DNA from: Macrophomina tecta
Taxonomy: Eukaryota; Ascomycota; Dothideomycetes; Botryosphaeriales; Botryosphaeriaceae
Direction of reading: 5' to 3'
Assembly (NCBI GenBank): GCA_024180945.1
Contig: JAKSGN010000043.1
Location: 3,281,001 to 3,345,000, forward strand
Length of the DNA stretch: 64,000 nt
The translations under genes were made by a program, and so were the position numbers. The notes beneath the pieces were generated by a model. It had not been told where the DNA came from. It made no database searches and worked only from the letters and a program-made list of their open reading frames with translations. Of this stretch, positions 20,501 through 32,479 are shown in pieces (positions within the stretch are counted from its first letter, which is position 1; every line of letters starts with the position of its first letter).

Positions 20501-20742
20501 GGCGTCGCGAGAGTGGTGAAAGCATTTTCGATACCCATTTTCAAGGTCCACGGCCTTTATTTAACGCTTCGAGGGACTTTACTCTTCGTGCTCTGCTTCC
20601 TTCCTTTTGACTTTTGATTCTTTCGATGCTCACGAGAATTGCGGTTTTGCTGATACGTTATTACGTCCTTTTCGATCTGTAGGCCCCTTACAGCATGTCC
20701 AGTTCTGGCGGTAACACCACGCCCAGTGGGGCCAAGTATTGA
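17506..20742 (+). CDS. cho2: Phosphatidylethanolamine N-methyltransferase
   Basis: The model joins 17506-17656, 17727-20422 and 20683-20742 (968 aa, normal for fungal CHO2). The enzyme methylates phosphatidylethanolamine with S-adenosylmethionine, the first step of the methylation route to phosphatidylcholine, in the ER membrane. Evidence: hydrophilic N-terminus ending [16 protein letters not shown], then [18 protein letters not shown]; two methyltransferase repeats with [20 protein letters not shown]...[13 protein letters not shown] and [20 protein letters not shown]...[12 protein letters not shown]; many membrane helices; C-terminal cytosolic domain. Intron 1 is 70 bp (GTCAGT...CTGAT...TAG). 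The last intron is 260 bp, because only that acceptor gives the family-like ending [20 protein letters not shown] nearer acceptor at 20483 would end the protein after one Glu. The minus-strand 593-codon frame over it is a GC shadow. Confidence 0.95.
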
Positions 20743-22470
20743 AGGAAAACCAAAATATTATGGAGCCGCAAGAAGCGCAAGAGTATATAGATCAAAAGCA
20801 TTAACCAAACATCCTACGACGAGAAAATGAAAGACGCGATCGTAATAGTCGAGGGGGAAAAAGAGGGGTGGGGCGAGGTGGTATAGATAGATAAATCCAT
20901 TTATCCCGCTTTAGCTCCTTATCGGTTCCGTGTGGGTGGCTATCCACTAGTGTTTACATAGGGGGGAAACCGTGTTACCTAGGCGAAGCCCCCTCCTTCA
21001 TTTCTGATGTGGTGCTTGTGTTGTAGCCCATATCGTTGCTCTATGATTGCAGCGCCCCCACTTGTCTTGATCTCCTTTGGACCGGTAGAGGCTGCTATAC
21101 CAACCCTACGTTTACCAGCTAGTGCCCCCTTTATTACCCATTTCTCTTGCTGTGTCCGGGTCCTGGTCCTTCTGGATGCCCTCTTTCTGCATCTCCCTGG
21201 CAAGGCTAAACCGGTTGAGGATTCGCAGTTGGAGGAACCATCTCGATGTTGCCTTAATGCCTTTCTTGGTAGGGAGGAGGGCGTTAAAGCTTCCGCCGTG
21301 TGGAGCATTTGCGCTCTGTCCCGTCGGTGGTTTGGGAGGCAGAGCATGATTCTCCTTCGGGGTTGATCTCCATCATAGCACGAACACGATCACCGATCAC
21401 TTCTAAACTATACACAAAGTTCTGGCTACAACATCCTCATCGTATTCAGATTTTAAGAAGTTATCATTGACAATACATCTAGCGTGGCATAGACGCTCGT
21501 ATCGTAGGGAAGCACATACATCGGATCAGATCTACTTACCCATCATGGTTAAGTTGCTGCACTCGAATATAACCAATGTTCTTCCGTTTTTATAGATACG
21601 GATAATCTGCACTTGTTCTCTGCTAGGTCGATTGCTATAACAAATGTGGCTAATGAGATCTAACTCCTTTGGGTGAAGAAGGAACCCCATCATAGAGAAA
21701 CAAAACACTAGACTCAAATGCTCAGACCCCATTCCGGCCTTTAAACAATAATATATCTTGCCGGTGCCAATCCACTAGCAAAAATACCTGCCTGGATGCC
21801 AGTGTATAACCCATGCTCGTTCCTTGCACAGAGAAGAGTTGTTCGGCTCCAATATTTGCATTAAGGCTTTATTTGCGGCCTCGTACGCGTTGCAGGGCGA
21901 TTGCGCTTTGTTGCAAGGCGTAATTCCAAAATTTTCTTCTCGCTGCGAGGTGATTGTTTTTCGACGTACTTTTGGGCAGGCAGGGGAGTGGAGGGCTATA
22001 TACTTTCCTTTCTTCACCTCCGCGCCACCCCTTCTTTTCTTCTCCGTGCTTAGAGCTTTATTGATAGCACTCCTACCTTCTTTGGGCTTTGCTGCCTCAC
22101 GTCCGTCGTCAACTTCAACAAGAGAATTTGGACTCTATTGGTAACACGGCCTTCGCACGCAGTGCTCGGTCTTCTCACGCGCTCGAATTGGTCTCGCCCT
22201 CTTCATGAAGCATTCGTGGAAAGTCCTCGACAGATTCCATCCCTCCTCGGTGTTTGGATCCCTAGAGGCAGAGGCTCGCCGTTACATATAACACCCGTGA
22301 AGCCACTATTCCAACGACATCTGTCGGTGCACATAAGCGCGGAAATGTAAAAATCATCATTCACTACGGAGAAACTACGAGAACAGCGAGATTACTATCC
22401 ATTCCGTAATTTCCTCCACACCACGAATTATCCCGGAGATAGATTTGCTAGCCAGGGACGTCACCCTGAG
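20743..22470. other. Intergenic, no gene supported
   Basis: Several small frames on both strands (for example 20979-21347 minus and 21824-22144 plus) show no domain, signal peptide or splice structure that I can defend. The stretch separates CHO2 from the convergent secreted-protein gene. Confidence 0.4.
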
Positions 22471-23508
22471 CTAAAAGAGATAGATGCCCAGCGCCTCAAG
22501 GATGGCCAGCCACGCCGCCGGATAGGGCACTAATCTGCTCCCGATGCGAAGACCGTTCTGCGACAGCGAACAAAGCTGTCCGCCCGGCAGCCGGCTCTGA
22601 TAGGTACCTGCGCGTGGGTCAAGGAAGCCGCCGTTGATGCCAACCAGGGAGTTGGAGTAAAAGATAAATCGGAAAGCCTGGCCGTTTATGACACCCTGCG
22701 AGATGATATATGGGGTCGGGCCGCGATACGGCCAAGAGTAAGGGACGCAAAAAGGCCCAGTGCAGGGCAATCCAGGGCCGACAGGCTGACCCGTGGGAGA
22801 GGGCCCTGATATACTAGATGATGGTGCTCTAAGAGAGGGACTAGCCGCTGGTGACAGAGTCGTGGGTACGCTAGGTCCGCTATAAGACGGAGAAAAGGCC
22901 GGGCTTGCGATTGAAGGGGAAGTAGGAACTGGAGGGCTATACGTAGCGACGCTTGATAAACTAACTGATCCCAAAGGACTCAGAACCGACGGAATTGCTG
23001 ACTCGGCCGGGCTGAGGACTGAGGGGAGTATAGACACGACTGGGCTAAGAATCGATGGCAGCGCCGACTCGATTGTTGTGAGGAGCGACGGGACAGCTGA
23101 TGCTACGGGACTTGGAACCGAGGGGAGCGCAGACTCGACCTGGCTAAGGACCGAGGCGATAGCTGATGTTACAGGGCTGAGAATCGAGGAGAGCGAAGGC
23201 TCAACCTGGCTGAGGACCGAGGGGATAGCGGATGTTATAGGGCTGAGAATTGAGGGGAGCGCAGACTCAACCTGGCTAAGAATCGAGGGGAGTGAAGACT
23301 CGACTGAGCTCAAGACCGACGGGACTGCAGACTCGACCGGGCTGAGAGACGAGGGGAGCGCAGACTCAACCTGGCTAAGGATCGAGGGGAGCGCAGATTC
23401 GGCTGGGCTAAGGACCGACGAGACAGCTGACTCTATGGGGCTAATGACCGAGGGGAACGCAGACTCGACTGAGCTAAGGACTGACGAGATAGCTGATTCT
23501 AGAGGGCT

Positions 23509-26060
23509 AATGACCGAGGGGAAGTAAGGGAAACAGCTTCCTCCTTCTACCAGCTGAAGATTGGACACGGGTACTTCAAGTCCTATCTCTACCGTTTTAA
23601 CCATGTAGAGGATGATAGATGCTACTGCTCTGGTACGGCAAAGCAAACACCGAGACATCTCCTCTTAGACTGTTATTTATATAGAGCTGAAAGGCTCTCT
23701 ATAAAAGACGCTCTGGAGAAACCTATTCTTAATCTTACGGACCTATTCACTACAAATAAAGGCGCTCAAGCAACAGCTGAGTTTCTTAGAAAAACCAAGA
23801 TATCTACGCGCCGGTGGATTCTTAACAACACGCCCGACGGGGTTTAAATACGTCCGACGCTTACACTCCTTTGTTTTCTATTACTATTCTCTTATACTAT
23901 CTCCTTAGAGGCCTGCCTCTCGTTTGGCTTTTAAGTCTACTATTCCTTGTGCTCTCCTAGAATGCTTCTTTTACAAGGAGCCTCTAGAAAATGTATAACT
24001 AGAAACGGCTTCTAAAGCCCGTCTTTGATAGTCTCTGACTCAAGAAGGACGTTAAACTAAATAAATAAATAAATAAATAAATGACCGAGGGGAACGTAGA
24101 CTCGACTGGACCGAGAACTGAGGAGACAGCTGACTCTATGGGGCTAATGACCGAGGGGAGCGCAGATTCGACTGGGCTAAGGATTGAGGAGACAGCTGAT
24201 TCTATAGGGCTAATAACCGAGGGGAGCGCAGATTCGACTGGACTGAGGATTGAGACAGCTGATTCTATAGAACTCAGGACCGATGGGAGCGCAGACTCGA
24301 CTGGGTTAAGGAGCGAGGGGAGCGCAGACTCGACAGAGGAGAGCGCAGATTCGACTGGACTTAGGACTGAGGGGATTGCAGACTCGACTGAGCTGAGAAC
24401 TGAGATAGCTGATTCTATAGGACTAATGACCGAGGGGAGTGCAGACTCGACCGAGGGGAGCGCAGACTCAACTGGGCTAAGGACCGAGGAGACAGCTGAT
24501 TCTATGGGGCTAATGACCGAGGGGAGCGCAGATTCGACTGGGCTAAGGACTGAGGAGATAGCTGATTCTATAGGGCTCAGGACCGACGGGAGTGCAGACT
24601 CGGCCGAGGGGAGCGCAGATTCGACTGGATACAGGACTGAGGGGAGAGCAGACTCGACCGAGGGGAGCGCAGACTCAACCGGGCTGAGAACTGAGGAGAC
24701 AGCTGATTCTATAGGGCTCAGGACCGAGGGGAGAGCAGACTCGACCGAAGGGAGCGCAGACTCGACTGGGCTAAGGACTGAGGAGATAACTGATTCTATA
24801 GGGCTTAGGACTGATGGGAGCGCTGACTCGACTGAGCTAAGAACCGACGGGAGCGCAGACTCGATTGGGCTAAGGGCCGAGGGGAGTGCAGACTCGACCG
24901 GGCTTAGAATCGAGGGGAGCGCAGATTCAACCGAGGGGAGCGTAGACTCAACCGGGCTAAGGACTGAGGAGACAGCTGATTCTATAGGGCTCAGGACCGA
25001 CGGAAGCGAAGACTCGACTGGGCTAAGGACTGAGGGAAGTGCAGACTCTACTGGGCTGAGGAGCGAGGGGAGCCCAGACTCGGCCGTGGGAAGCGCAGAC
25101 TCGACTAGACTGAGGGCTGAGGAGACAGCTGATTCTAGAGGGCTCAGGACTGATGGGAGCGCAGACTCGACTGGGCTAAGGACCGACGGGAGTGTAGACT
25201 CGATTGGGCTCAGGGCTGAGATAGCTGATTCTATAGGGCTCAGGACCGATGGGAGCGCAGACTCGGCTGGGCTGAGGACTGAGGAGATAGCTGATTCTAT
25301 AGGGCCCAGGACCGACGGGAGCGCAGACTCGACAGAGGAGAGCGCAGACTCGACTGGGCTAAGGACTGAGACAGCTGATTCTATAGGGCTAATGACCGAG
25401 GGGAGCGCAGACTCAACCTGACTGAGGGCCGAGGGGATAGCTGAAATGACCGGGCTGAGAATCGAGGGAAGCGCGGACTCGACCTGGCTGAGGACCGAGG
25501 AAACAGCTGATACGACTGGGCTGAGGACCGATGGGAGTGTAGACTCAACCTGGCTGAGGGCTGAGGGGACAGCAGACTCGACCGGGCTAAGAAGGGAGGG
25601 AAGCGCAGACTCAACCTGGCTTAGAACCGATGGGATAGCTGACTCGATTGGGCTGAGGACCGAGGGGAGCGCAGACTCGACCGAGCTAAGGAGCGACGGG
25701 ACAGCTGACGCGACCGGGCTGAGAACCGAGGGGAGCGCGGACTGAACCTGGCTCAGGACCGATGGGATAGCTGACTCGATTGGGCTCAGGACCGAGGGGA
25801 CAGCTGATGCTACAGGACTAGGAGTCGATGGAACAGCCGACTGGACTGGGCTGAGAACGGAGGGAAGCGCAGACTCAGCCTGGCTAAGAATCGAGGGAAC
25901 AGCTGAAACGACCGAGCTGAGAATCGAGGGGATTGCGGACGTGACGGGGCTGAGAATAGACGGGATTGCCGACGTGACGGGGCTAAGGAGTGAGGGAATA
26001 GCCGAGCTAATAGGGTTAAGGACCGAGGAGATGCCTGAACTAAGAGGATTTGCGATCGAG
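23509..26060 (-). repeat. 33-bp (11-residue) coding tandem repeats
   Basis: Dozens of 33-bp units encoding variants of SVLSPVESALP (V/I and A/V alternate; some units are shortened) run from about 26060 down to about 23080, interrupted only by the LINE at 23524-24079. Both strands are open for long distances, which explains the plus-strand frames rich in GLRTEGSADST. The array is coding and period-regular; it is not a CRISPR. Confidence 0.85.
23524..24079 (+). mobile_element. 5'-truncated LINE (non-LTR retrotransposon) 3' end, TSD of 15 bp
   Basis: The plus strand encodes the extreme C-terminus of a LINE ORF2: QLKIGHGYFKSYLYRFNH, then a Cys/His knuckle (CYCSG...TPRHLLLDC), then LFTTNKGAQATAEFLRKT and RRW, ending at TAA. 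A 3' UTR and about seven AAAT units follow (24057-24080). AATGACCGAGGGGAA flanks it at 23509-23523 and 24080-24094. Severe 5' truncation, an A-rich tail and a duplication are the hallmarks of target-primed reverse transcription. It resembles the Tad1-like LINEs of ascomycetes. Confidence 0.88.
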
Positions 26061-26519
26061 GAGATTGACAGGAGATTTTGTGATGGCGCCAGCACATTCA
26101 CCACAACGACTGTGCTCGTTGTCTGGCCGAGCAGTCCTTGGATGATCGTCGGGACGGTGCTCGTGAATGCTGCAGCGCCAGAGGTTTGGGTGACAGTAGC
26201 ATAAGTAGGTGGTGGCGCCGGTACATTGACCACAACGACCGTGGTCGTCCTCTGGCCGAGCAATCCTGGGGTGGTCGTCAGGACGGTACTCGTATATGCT
26301 GCCGTTCCGGATGTCCTGGTTATGGTGGCAAGCGGGGCTGCTCAGAGACATTAGTCTAATCGTGACGCCATAATTTTTATTACTCCTTGCTGGGCCTCTT
26401 AGCTACTTACCTGCTACAATCTGCCTCTTCTCTCTTCCTTGCTCAGCAGCGTTTGGTGCGCTAACGGCAAGCCTTGTAATCGCTAGCAAAGCGGTTATAA
26501 CCGCCGTTGGGACACGCAT

Positions 26520-28930
26520 GAGTGCAAATATCAGGACGCGCCTGAAGTTGGATCGATGGATAATGAATGGCGAACTTCTTGAGGGCTAGTTCTGGCCGTT
26601 GACGATGGGTTAGAATCAACGCTGCAAGCACTTTATAGACACCGTTGTGTCTGTTGGGTCGATATGGGTTGGGCATATACCTACGTAATCTTTGATATCG
26701 TAGCTGACCCGCAACATTCTATGGGAACGTAGTACTGGGCAACGACGCCACCTCAAGTATCTGTGAGCGCCTTTCCGTAGCAACGCCTGTTGTAGGCGGC
26801 ATGCTTGCTAAACCATTGTTTACTAAACTGTAGCCACATGGTTCCTTGAAGAGGTCGTACTGTAATCAAGAATATTGCGAGTGTTCATTGCAATTCTATT
26901 CTCGCAATCAGGGTAGTGCAAGATCAATCGCAGATAAAAAAAAAGCATTGTATCATTTCGCTCCTCTCATACCGGATAAACTAATCGCTGCACGATTCCA
27001 TCCTTCTACGAGATTACAGGTCAAGGTACTCTTCTAAACATGTGCGCATTCCTAAGCATCATACAGAATCAGAGTCATCTGGAATGCCCGGAACACCGGG
27101 AATGTGGAAAAATGTTCACCGTTCCTAATAAGGATGGCAATGTTATCCGGTCGGATCATTCTCATACCAGCGCATCGGGAATGTTAATCCGATCAACAGT
27201 AGGTTCTTTGATTCTTGTACGACACGGGGACAATGTAGACTTACATGGACCTTACGCGAGTGTGAATCCTGTTCGGGGTACTAGTCAAGGGGATTAGTTT
27301 AAGTGCGGGGAGAGAAACGAGTGACGCTGCGCTAAATTCTCGGCTGGCAGCTATTCCTTATTTCTAAGATTGAGTCTTTATTATACTAAAACATCGTAGC
27401 TGTTTCGCTGCACTATATTACGTAATAATCGCTCTATCGACAATCCTGGCTACAAGGGGAATAGTCATGGATTGAATAGTGTTATAATACTAAACAAGTG
27501 TAATACCGGCACGAAGCCACCTCACGTAGTGCAACAGCGGCACTAATCCTCGTTCCCTAGCGTCGCCTTGGCAATGTACTAAATTAACCCTGTAGCTAGT
27601 AGCTAGCTACTCATTATAAGCATAAAGGGAGCCACTCTGCTCACCCTTTTACAAGGCATGCCAACTTGCCTTCATCAATCGTACTGGGTTGCCAAAGAAG
27701 ACTCCTTCCAACAAATAGCTCCTAACTATATGATGTTCGTAAAAGAAGAGATTGCATATATACAGGGAATTCTACTTTTAGTTAGATACTCGTGGCGCGT
27801 TAAGTAGATCCGACGTACCTTAGGATTATGATTTATTACTTTGTGTAAGCTGATATGTATTTGGCTTGCCGCCGTAGCTGTATCTAGGGGAATACCTAGT
27901 ATACATATGTTAGATATATGCGTCAGTTCCACCAACCCTAAACATCAGGGGGTGGGGGTATAAGAGGCCCCCTAGCAATATGGAGTAACTGGACGAGTTC
28001 CGTCCTTTTGCTCCATTCCAACAACATACAAGTGAACGCGATGCCGAAGACGGGCTGACCGCCCGAGAACCAGCGCAGCCATTACAGGATCTCTGCAGTT
28101 TGAATGTCGATTACCCTGGAATATTCTACGGATAACGTAAATTACGCGGCGAGCAAGCCCGTGCACACATCGAAGTGCCGGAACGCTCACTAAACCCGTG
28201 TAATATTTTAATCAATGCACGTGTTCTCTAATTTCATAGCCTCAGAACACCCCAACTTCTTTTACATTAAGTGGGCACACCCGCTGACGTCGTAAGCACA
28301 TCCCTAAGCATAGAAAATGTAACAGAGTTGACCGTACCCACCGCGCTACGCCAACGATGACTTAGAAAGACCCTGGATGGTCGAGCATATAGCCTTCTTA
28401 GCAAGAAGGCTCTCATAAGTCGTTCCGCATTACCGTACACGTAGCGTCTTATTTTCCGAGAACAAAAGTGCAGTTGCTTTCCACTCGGCATTGTAATTAT
28501 GAGGCTCTAGACCGGTTGCGCGGGGCTCGCGTCCTGTCAGAGAGGAGGTCAATTGGGGCGAGTTGTTAATGAGGCTCGCTGATGGAGCTTAATTAAGGAG
28601 ATACCGGGTATGTCGATTTTCATGGGCCATTCCGTTAACTATCTATTAATACAATAAAAACCGTGGAGACGAGCCTCTATTATGTTCGACCGTAATGGAG
28701 CCCTCCGCAAAGCCGAGTGAAAACGCGTTCTAAGCCTCTTTCACTACTTCTGCATTAATTGATACGTAGAAAATAAAACAGAAACGTCACTAACGCGCAG
28801 TAAGATGTTATTGAAGGCACGAAACGAGCGTAAAGTGTTCTAGGCTATGGCTAATTCCTCGCCTACTTTCCCCCGACAGCTGGCAAGACACAAAGGAGAC
28901 GGATGTGCTAAGAAGCAACGTCAGCCCGAC
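26520..28930. other. Intergenic between the two secreted paralogues
   Basis: About 2.4 kb with no supported gene. It contains one copy of a ~120-bp dispersed repeat (27900-28022), whose inverted partner lies at 38125-38242. Small frames (27972-28190 minus, 28267-28491 minus, 27040-27297 plus) have no recognisable features. Confidence 0.4.
27900..28022 (-). repeat. ~120-bp dispersed repeat, inverted copy at 38125-38242
   Basis: Its reverse complement, from TGGAATGGAGCAAAAGGACG to the TCTAACA near 27905, aligns along its whole length with 38125-38242 at roughly 85 percent identity. The edges are sharp on both sides. No TG...CA ends or target duplication can be seen, so the element type is unknown. 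Confidence 0.65.
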
Positions 28931-31807
28931 TTAGAATAGGCTGATTCCAAGTGCTCTAAGCACGGCCAGCCACGCCGGCGGATAAGGCACTAATCTACTC
29001 CCAATGCGGAGGCCGTCCTGTGCCAGCGAACAGAGTTGCCCGCCCGGTAGCTGGCTCTGGTAGGTGCCTGCACGCGGATCGAGGAAGCCGCCATTGATTC
29101 CGACGAGGGCGTTGGAGTAGAAGATGAATCGGAAAGCTTGGCCGTTCACGACGCCCTGGGTGATGATGTATGGGATAGGGCCGGGATAGGGCCAGAAGGG
29201 AGGGACGCAACCCGGCCCGGTGCAGGGCAGTCCGGGGCCGCTGGGCCGATTGGTGGGAGATGGTACCGGCAGGTTAGATAGCGGTGAGCCGAGAGGTCGC
29301 GACGATGTGACACCCGGCAAAGATGGAGGAGTGCCAACATAAGGCACGGAAGGAGAGGAAGCGAGTGTAGTAGCGGCAGCGGAAGCAACAGGCGAGCCGG
29401 AGTTGGGCGTAGCAGAGGTCGGTTGGCTATTTGCTACTGGGCTTACTGAGCCTGGAACTGACGAAGTGGCCGCTGTCTCTGATGACCCGAGGGTCGATGG
29501 CACTTGTGAAGTCAGTGAGCTGCCCGTTTATCTGAGAGCTTCAAGGGATTGCAACGTACGAAGATCGCTATGCGACTGAGACACAGCCTGCGGCACTGCG
29601 GTGGTCGCAACACCCGCAAGATTACTATTTCCTTGAACGACATTGAGGACGCTACTTGTGGCGATGTCGGAGAGCTGGGGTTGAGCAACAGGCGAAGCTG
29701 CAGTTGGCGGATTAGATTGCCCGTCTGACGGAGCTGCAGCATTTGTTGGCGCTCCTGCGAATTGGCTGACCGAAATAGCAGAGGACGAAGTGAAAGAGCT
29801 AGGCTGAGGAACAAAATCCGACGCAACATTGCCGATGCCCGAGATCACAGACGGTGAACTCTGTGGGGATCCGGAGGAAATCGGCGCTGACTCGGTGACG
29901 GGGGCGGCTAGATCAGATGCGACATTGCTAGGTTGAGAAACGGCAACGGGAGGTACTGAGCTAGGGGCGGCGGCAAAGGTGGAGGCGACAGGCTGCGAGT
30001 TCGCGGGCGCCTCCGGCAGCGTAGAGGGTGCATCCGGCGACGAAGGAGGCAGAGCGGAAGCGATATCGCCAGCATTATTTAGTGGCGCGGTAGCAGAGAG
30101 CGGCTCGGGAGTCGGTTCGTTGATAGGAGCCGAAGAAAGAGGATTAGCACTCGGGGGTAGACCGGAGGCTGCGTCGGCCGAAGCAAAGGAAGACGACGGG
30201 GCGGGAAATGCGGATGGCCAGGGCCCGGCGGCTGAATCGCCCTGCGAGGCGACAGAGGCTATGTTTGGAGGAAGCTCAGAGAGCACGGAAGCAGGCTCGT
30301 CCGTAGGAATAGCGGAAATGGCGTTCCCGACCTCGGAGACCGCAGAGGCCACATTCGAAGGAACGTCCGAGGCGGCGGGCGAATATACGGGCGGAAGCCC
30401 AGCAAGAACTGACGCGATGCCGTCGACCTGTGAGACCGCGGACGCTACGTCCGGAGGAAGTTCCGAGAGCGCTGAAGCCAGTGCAGGGGGCAACTGGGTG
30501 AGGGCGGAAGCGAGTGCACCTGTGGGTGCAGTTGGAGCAGCCAGCACAGACGACAAGCCAGAAATGACAGGGCCCGCTTCGGTTACCACAGACACGACTT
30601 GCGGAGGTAAAGTAGCGACTCCCGAGAGCAAGGCCAGGTCGGTAGGGGGCGGGGTGAGGACGCTAGCCGCGTTGGACTGTAAGCTCTCGAGAAGAGATTG
30701 AATCGCATCGGCCGCAGAACTAAGAGGAGTTGGGATGACCCCACCCGTCACCACACCAGACGAGGAGGGGAGCTGTGGTCCGAAAGCGGAACCGGGAGGC
30801 ATTGTGCTCCCCGGGGGTAGAGGTACGAGGTTCGCGATCGCATTCAAGGCAGAGATGATGTCGTCAGGCAAACCGTCCAGGGAGATGCCGAGCTGGAAGG
30901 CCAGGTTGACAACAGGAGACGGATACGTGCGACTGGTGGCGGCTGGGGCCAGGGAAGGAAGAGCGAGAAAAGTAGACGTGAACTGAGAACCAGTGGGTGC
31001 AGGAGAAAGCGCAGATTCGGGGCCGGACGGTGAGTTCAAAAGGACGGATGACGGAAGCTCGCTAAGGACGGGGGCGAGAGCTGAGGACGGCAATGCGGAC
31101 AGCGCAGACGGGATCTGCGAAGCCGGAAGGGCGGCGATACTGGAAACGAGTGGATCGATAGAGGAGTCCAGTGGGCCAGCTGCGCTGGGGGGAGCACTTG
31201 GGGTAAGACTGCTGACAGTGGATGCATCGTCCGAAGAGAGAGGGCTTGCGAGTACGGAAGGCTCTAGAGCGGGGACGATGTTGGACAGCAGCGAGGGGTC
31301 TACATTACTCTGGGATGCTGGGAGAGCTGAAGCGGGTGGCGTAACCGTGGACAGCATCGGCAGGAGCGCGCTGGCAGCATCCGACGGCAGTTCAGAGATG
31401 ATTGATTCGAGTGCACTGCTAGGCGGGCCAGCCGACGCGATGGGGCTTGTGGCGAGCCCACCCAAGATGGCGGAGGACGATGCGTCGCTGGTTGACGACC
31501 CGGCCGCTCCACTTTGAAGCGGAGCTGTGGCCGAGCTCGGGAGAATCAGGGCGTTCGCGGCGAGGAGGCTGGCCAGAGCATCGTTTAGTTGACGCTGAAT
31601 GGCATCTGGGAGCTGGAGAATGATGGACTGGGCGCAAGGGCAGACGCTTCCCAGAATGTTGGAGCTGAGCTGGCGCGGGAAAAGGCTGGCGACGTGAGCG
31701 CCTGCCTCCCTGAAAACATGGTAGTCTTGGGGGCTTGTCGGTGCAGTGCTGGCGCGACGCAGTAGGGTTGCCAGAACGGCCAGAAGAACTTTCTTGGAAA
31801 GCCGCAT
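28931..31807 (-). CDS. Secreted Ser/Pro/Ala-rich protein B, paralogue of protein A
   Basis: The minus-strand model is 31807-29560 joined to 29502-28931 (939 aa). The start at 31807 is chosen because it gives a signal peptide (MRLSKKVLLAVLATLLRRASTA). Next comes a ~60-residue ordered region with a CPC motif (ILGSVCPCAQSIILQLPDAI), then ~650 residues of Ser/Ala/Pro-rich imperfect repeats (ALSELPPDVASAVSQ-like units). The C-terminal ~105 residues match protein A almost residue by residue (PCTGPGCVPPFWPYPGPIPYI, NGQAFRFIFYSN, RAGTYQSQLPGGQLCSL). An in-frame TAA at 29528-29530 is removed if a 57-bp intron (GTACGT...CACTGAC...AAG, 29559-29503) is spliced; otherwise the gene is broken there. Probably extracellular or wall-bound. 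Tandem with gene A on the same strand. Confidence 0.72.
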
Positions 31808-32479
31808 GTTGTGAAGCACAGGAAGGACGAGTGGAGACAAAAGAGAGTGACTGAAATACAAGAAGGCTAGACAATTTCCGTGGACGCGAGATCCGCTCTT
31901 GCCTTGATCTCGCTCTGCTGTATTTTTGTCGGCCCAGAAGCGCTCTTATATTCCCGGGAGAGGTGTTTGGACACCTGGGGCTGCCGCGCGGTGGTGGAGG
32001 AGACATGTTTCTGCGCACGTTGCCGTGGCGATCCGGCGATATGTATCAGTTGCCGTGGCAAGGCGTAGCAATTTTGTCTGAAATTTGGTAGGACACCTGC
32101 GGCCGCAGCTAAGGGCGTGGTTATTTTGTGTTGAGCTTCTGCCAGTACAACGTGGCGTGAGATTTTGCTCGCCCCGCAGTTGGTGAATTGGCCTCATTTT
32201 GGCTAGCTGCAAGCCCCGTGGAGGCCGTGCGAGGGAACATACGGCCGGCGCAAGAGGAATGGCATTGTTGAATGCGCATTGTGGCAATGGCATTTATTGA
32301 GCTATCCACGGCAACCAGAGCGCTCCGATGTTAGTGCTGGATTTGGGATCTGCGATAGAAAAACCGGCCACATTCCTAGATCCACGTCGCTCAAGTAACC
32401 CTTAGGCCAAATTCCATTTCCCAAATTGACCGAGCTTCTTTATAGATGCATGTTCACAGGTATCGCTGCGTGTGCGTGA
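31808..32479. other. Divergent promoter region
   Basis: 670 bp between the minus-strand secreted gene and the plus-strand six-cysteine gene. It is open only in short chance frames. It must hold both promoters. Confidence 0.4.

Larger units (their letters stand above)
22471..26519 (-). pseudogene. Secreted Ser-rich repeat protein A, interrupted by a LINE
   Basis: Reading on the minus strand, exon 1 is 26519-26411 and exon 2 starts at 26337, with a 73-bp intron (GTAAGT...ACTAAT...CAG). Exon 1 encodes a signal peptide (MRVPTAVITALLAITRLAVSA) and a Kex2-type EKR site at ~30-32. Then follow two ~40-residue Thr/Val units (TSGTAAYTSTV..., TSGAAAFTSTV...), a long array of 11-residue PSVLSPVESAL units, a Ser/Pro/Thr linker, and a ~105-residue C-terminal domain (PCTGPFCVP...NGQAFRFIFYSN...LPGGQLCS) shared with the gene at 28931-31807. 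A 556-bp LINE sits in the repeat array with a 15-bp duplication. Removing it puts both halves in one frame, 1134 aa in all. A cell-wall or extracellular role is likely; the function is unknown. Confidence 0.75.

Noticed and set aside
20979..21366. Overlapping 119-122-codon frames on both strands
   Set aside because: A basic stretch (GRCRKRASRRTRTRTQQEKW) looked transposase-like, but no motif could be anchored in any frame.
24081..25421. 446-codon plus-strand frame rich in GLRTEGSADST
   Set aside because: It is the antisense reading of the 33-bp coding repeats of secreted protein A; both strands are open because the unit length is a multiple of three.
23079..26060. CRISPR-like regular repeats
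   Set aside because: The repeats are 33 bp with no unique spacers, are coding and degenerate, and lie in a eukaryotic genome.
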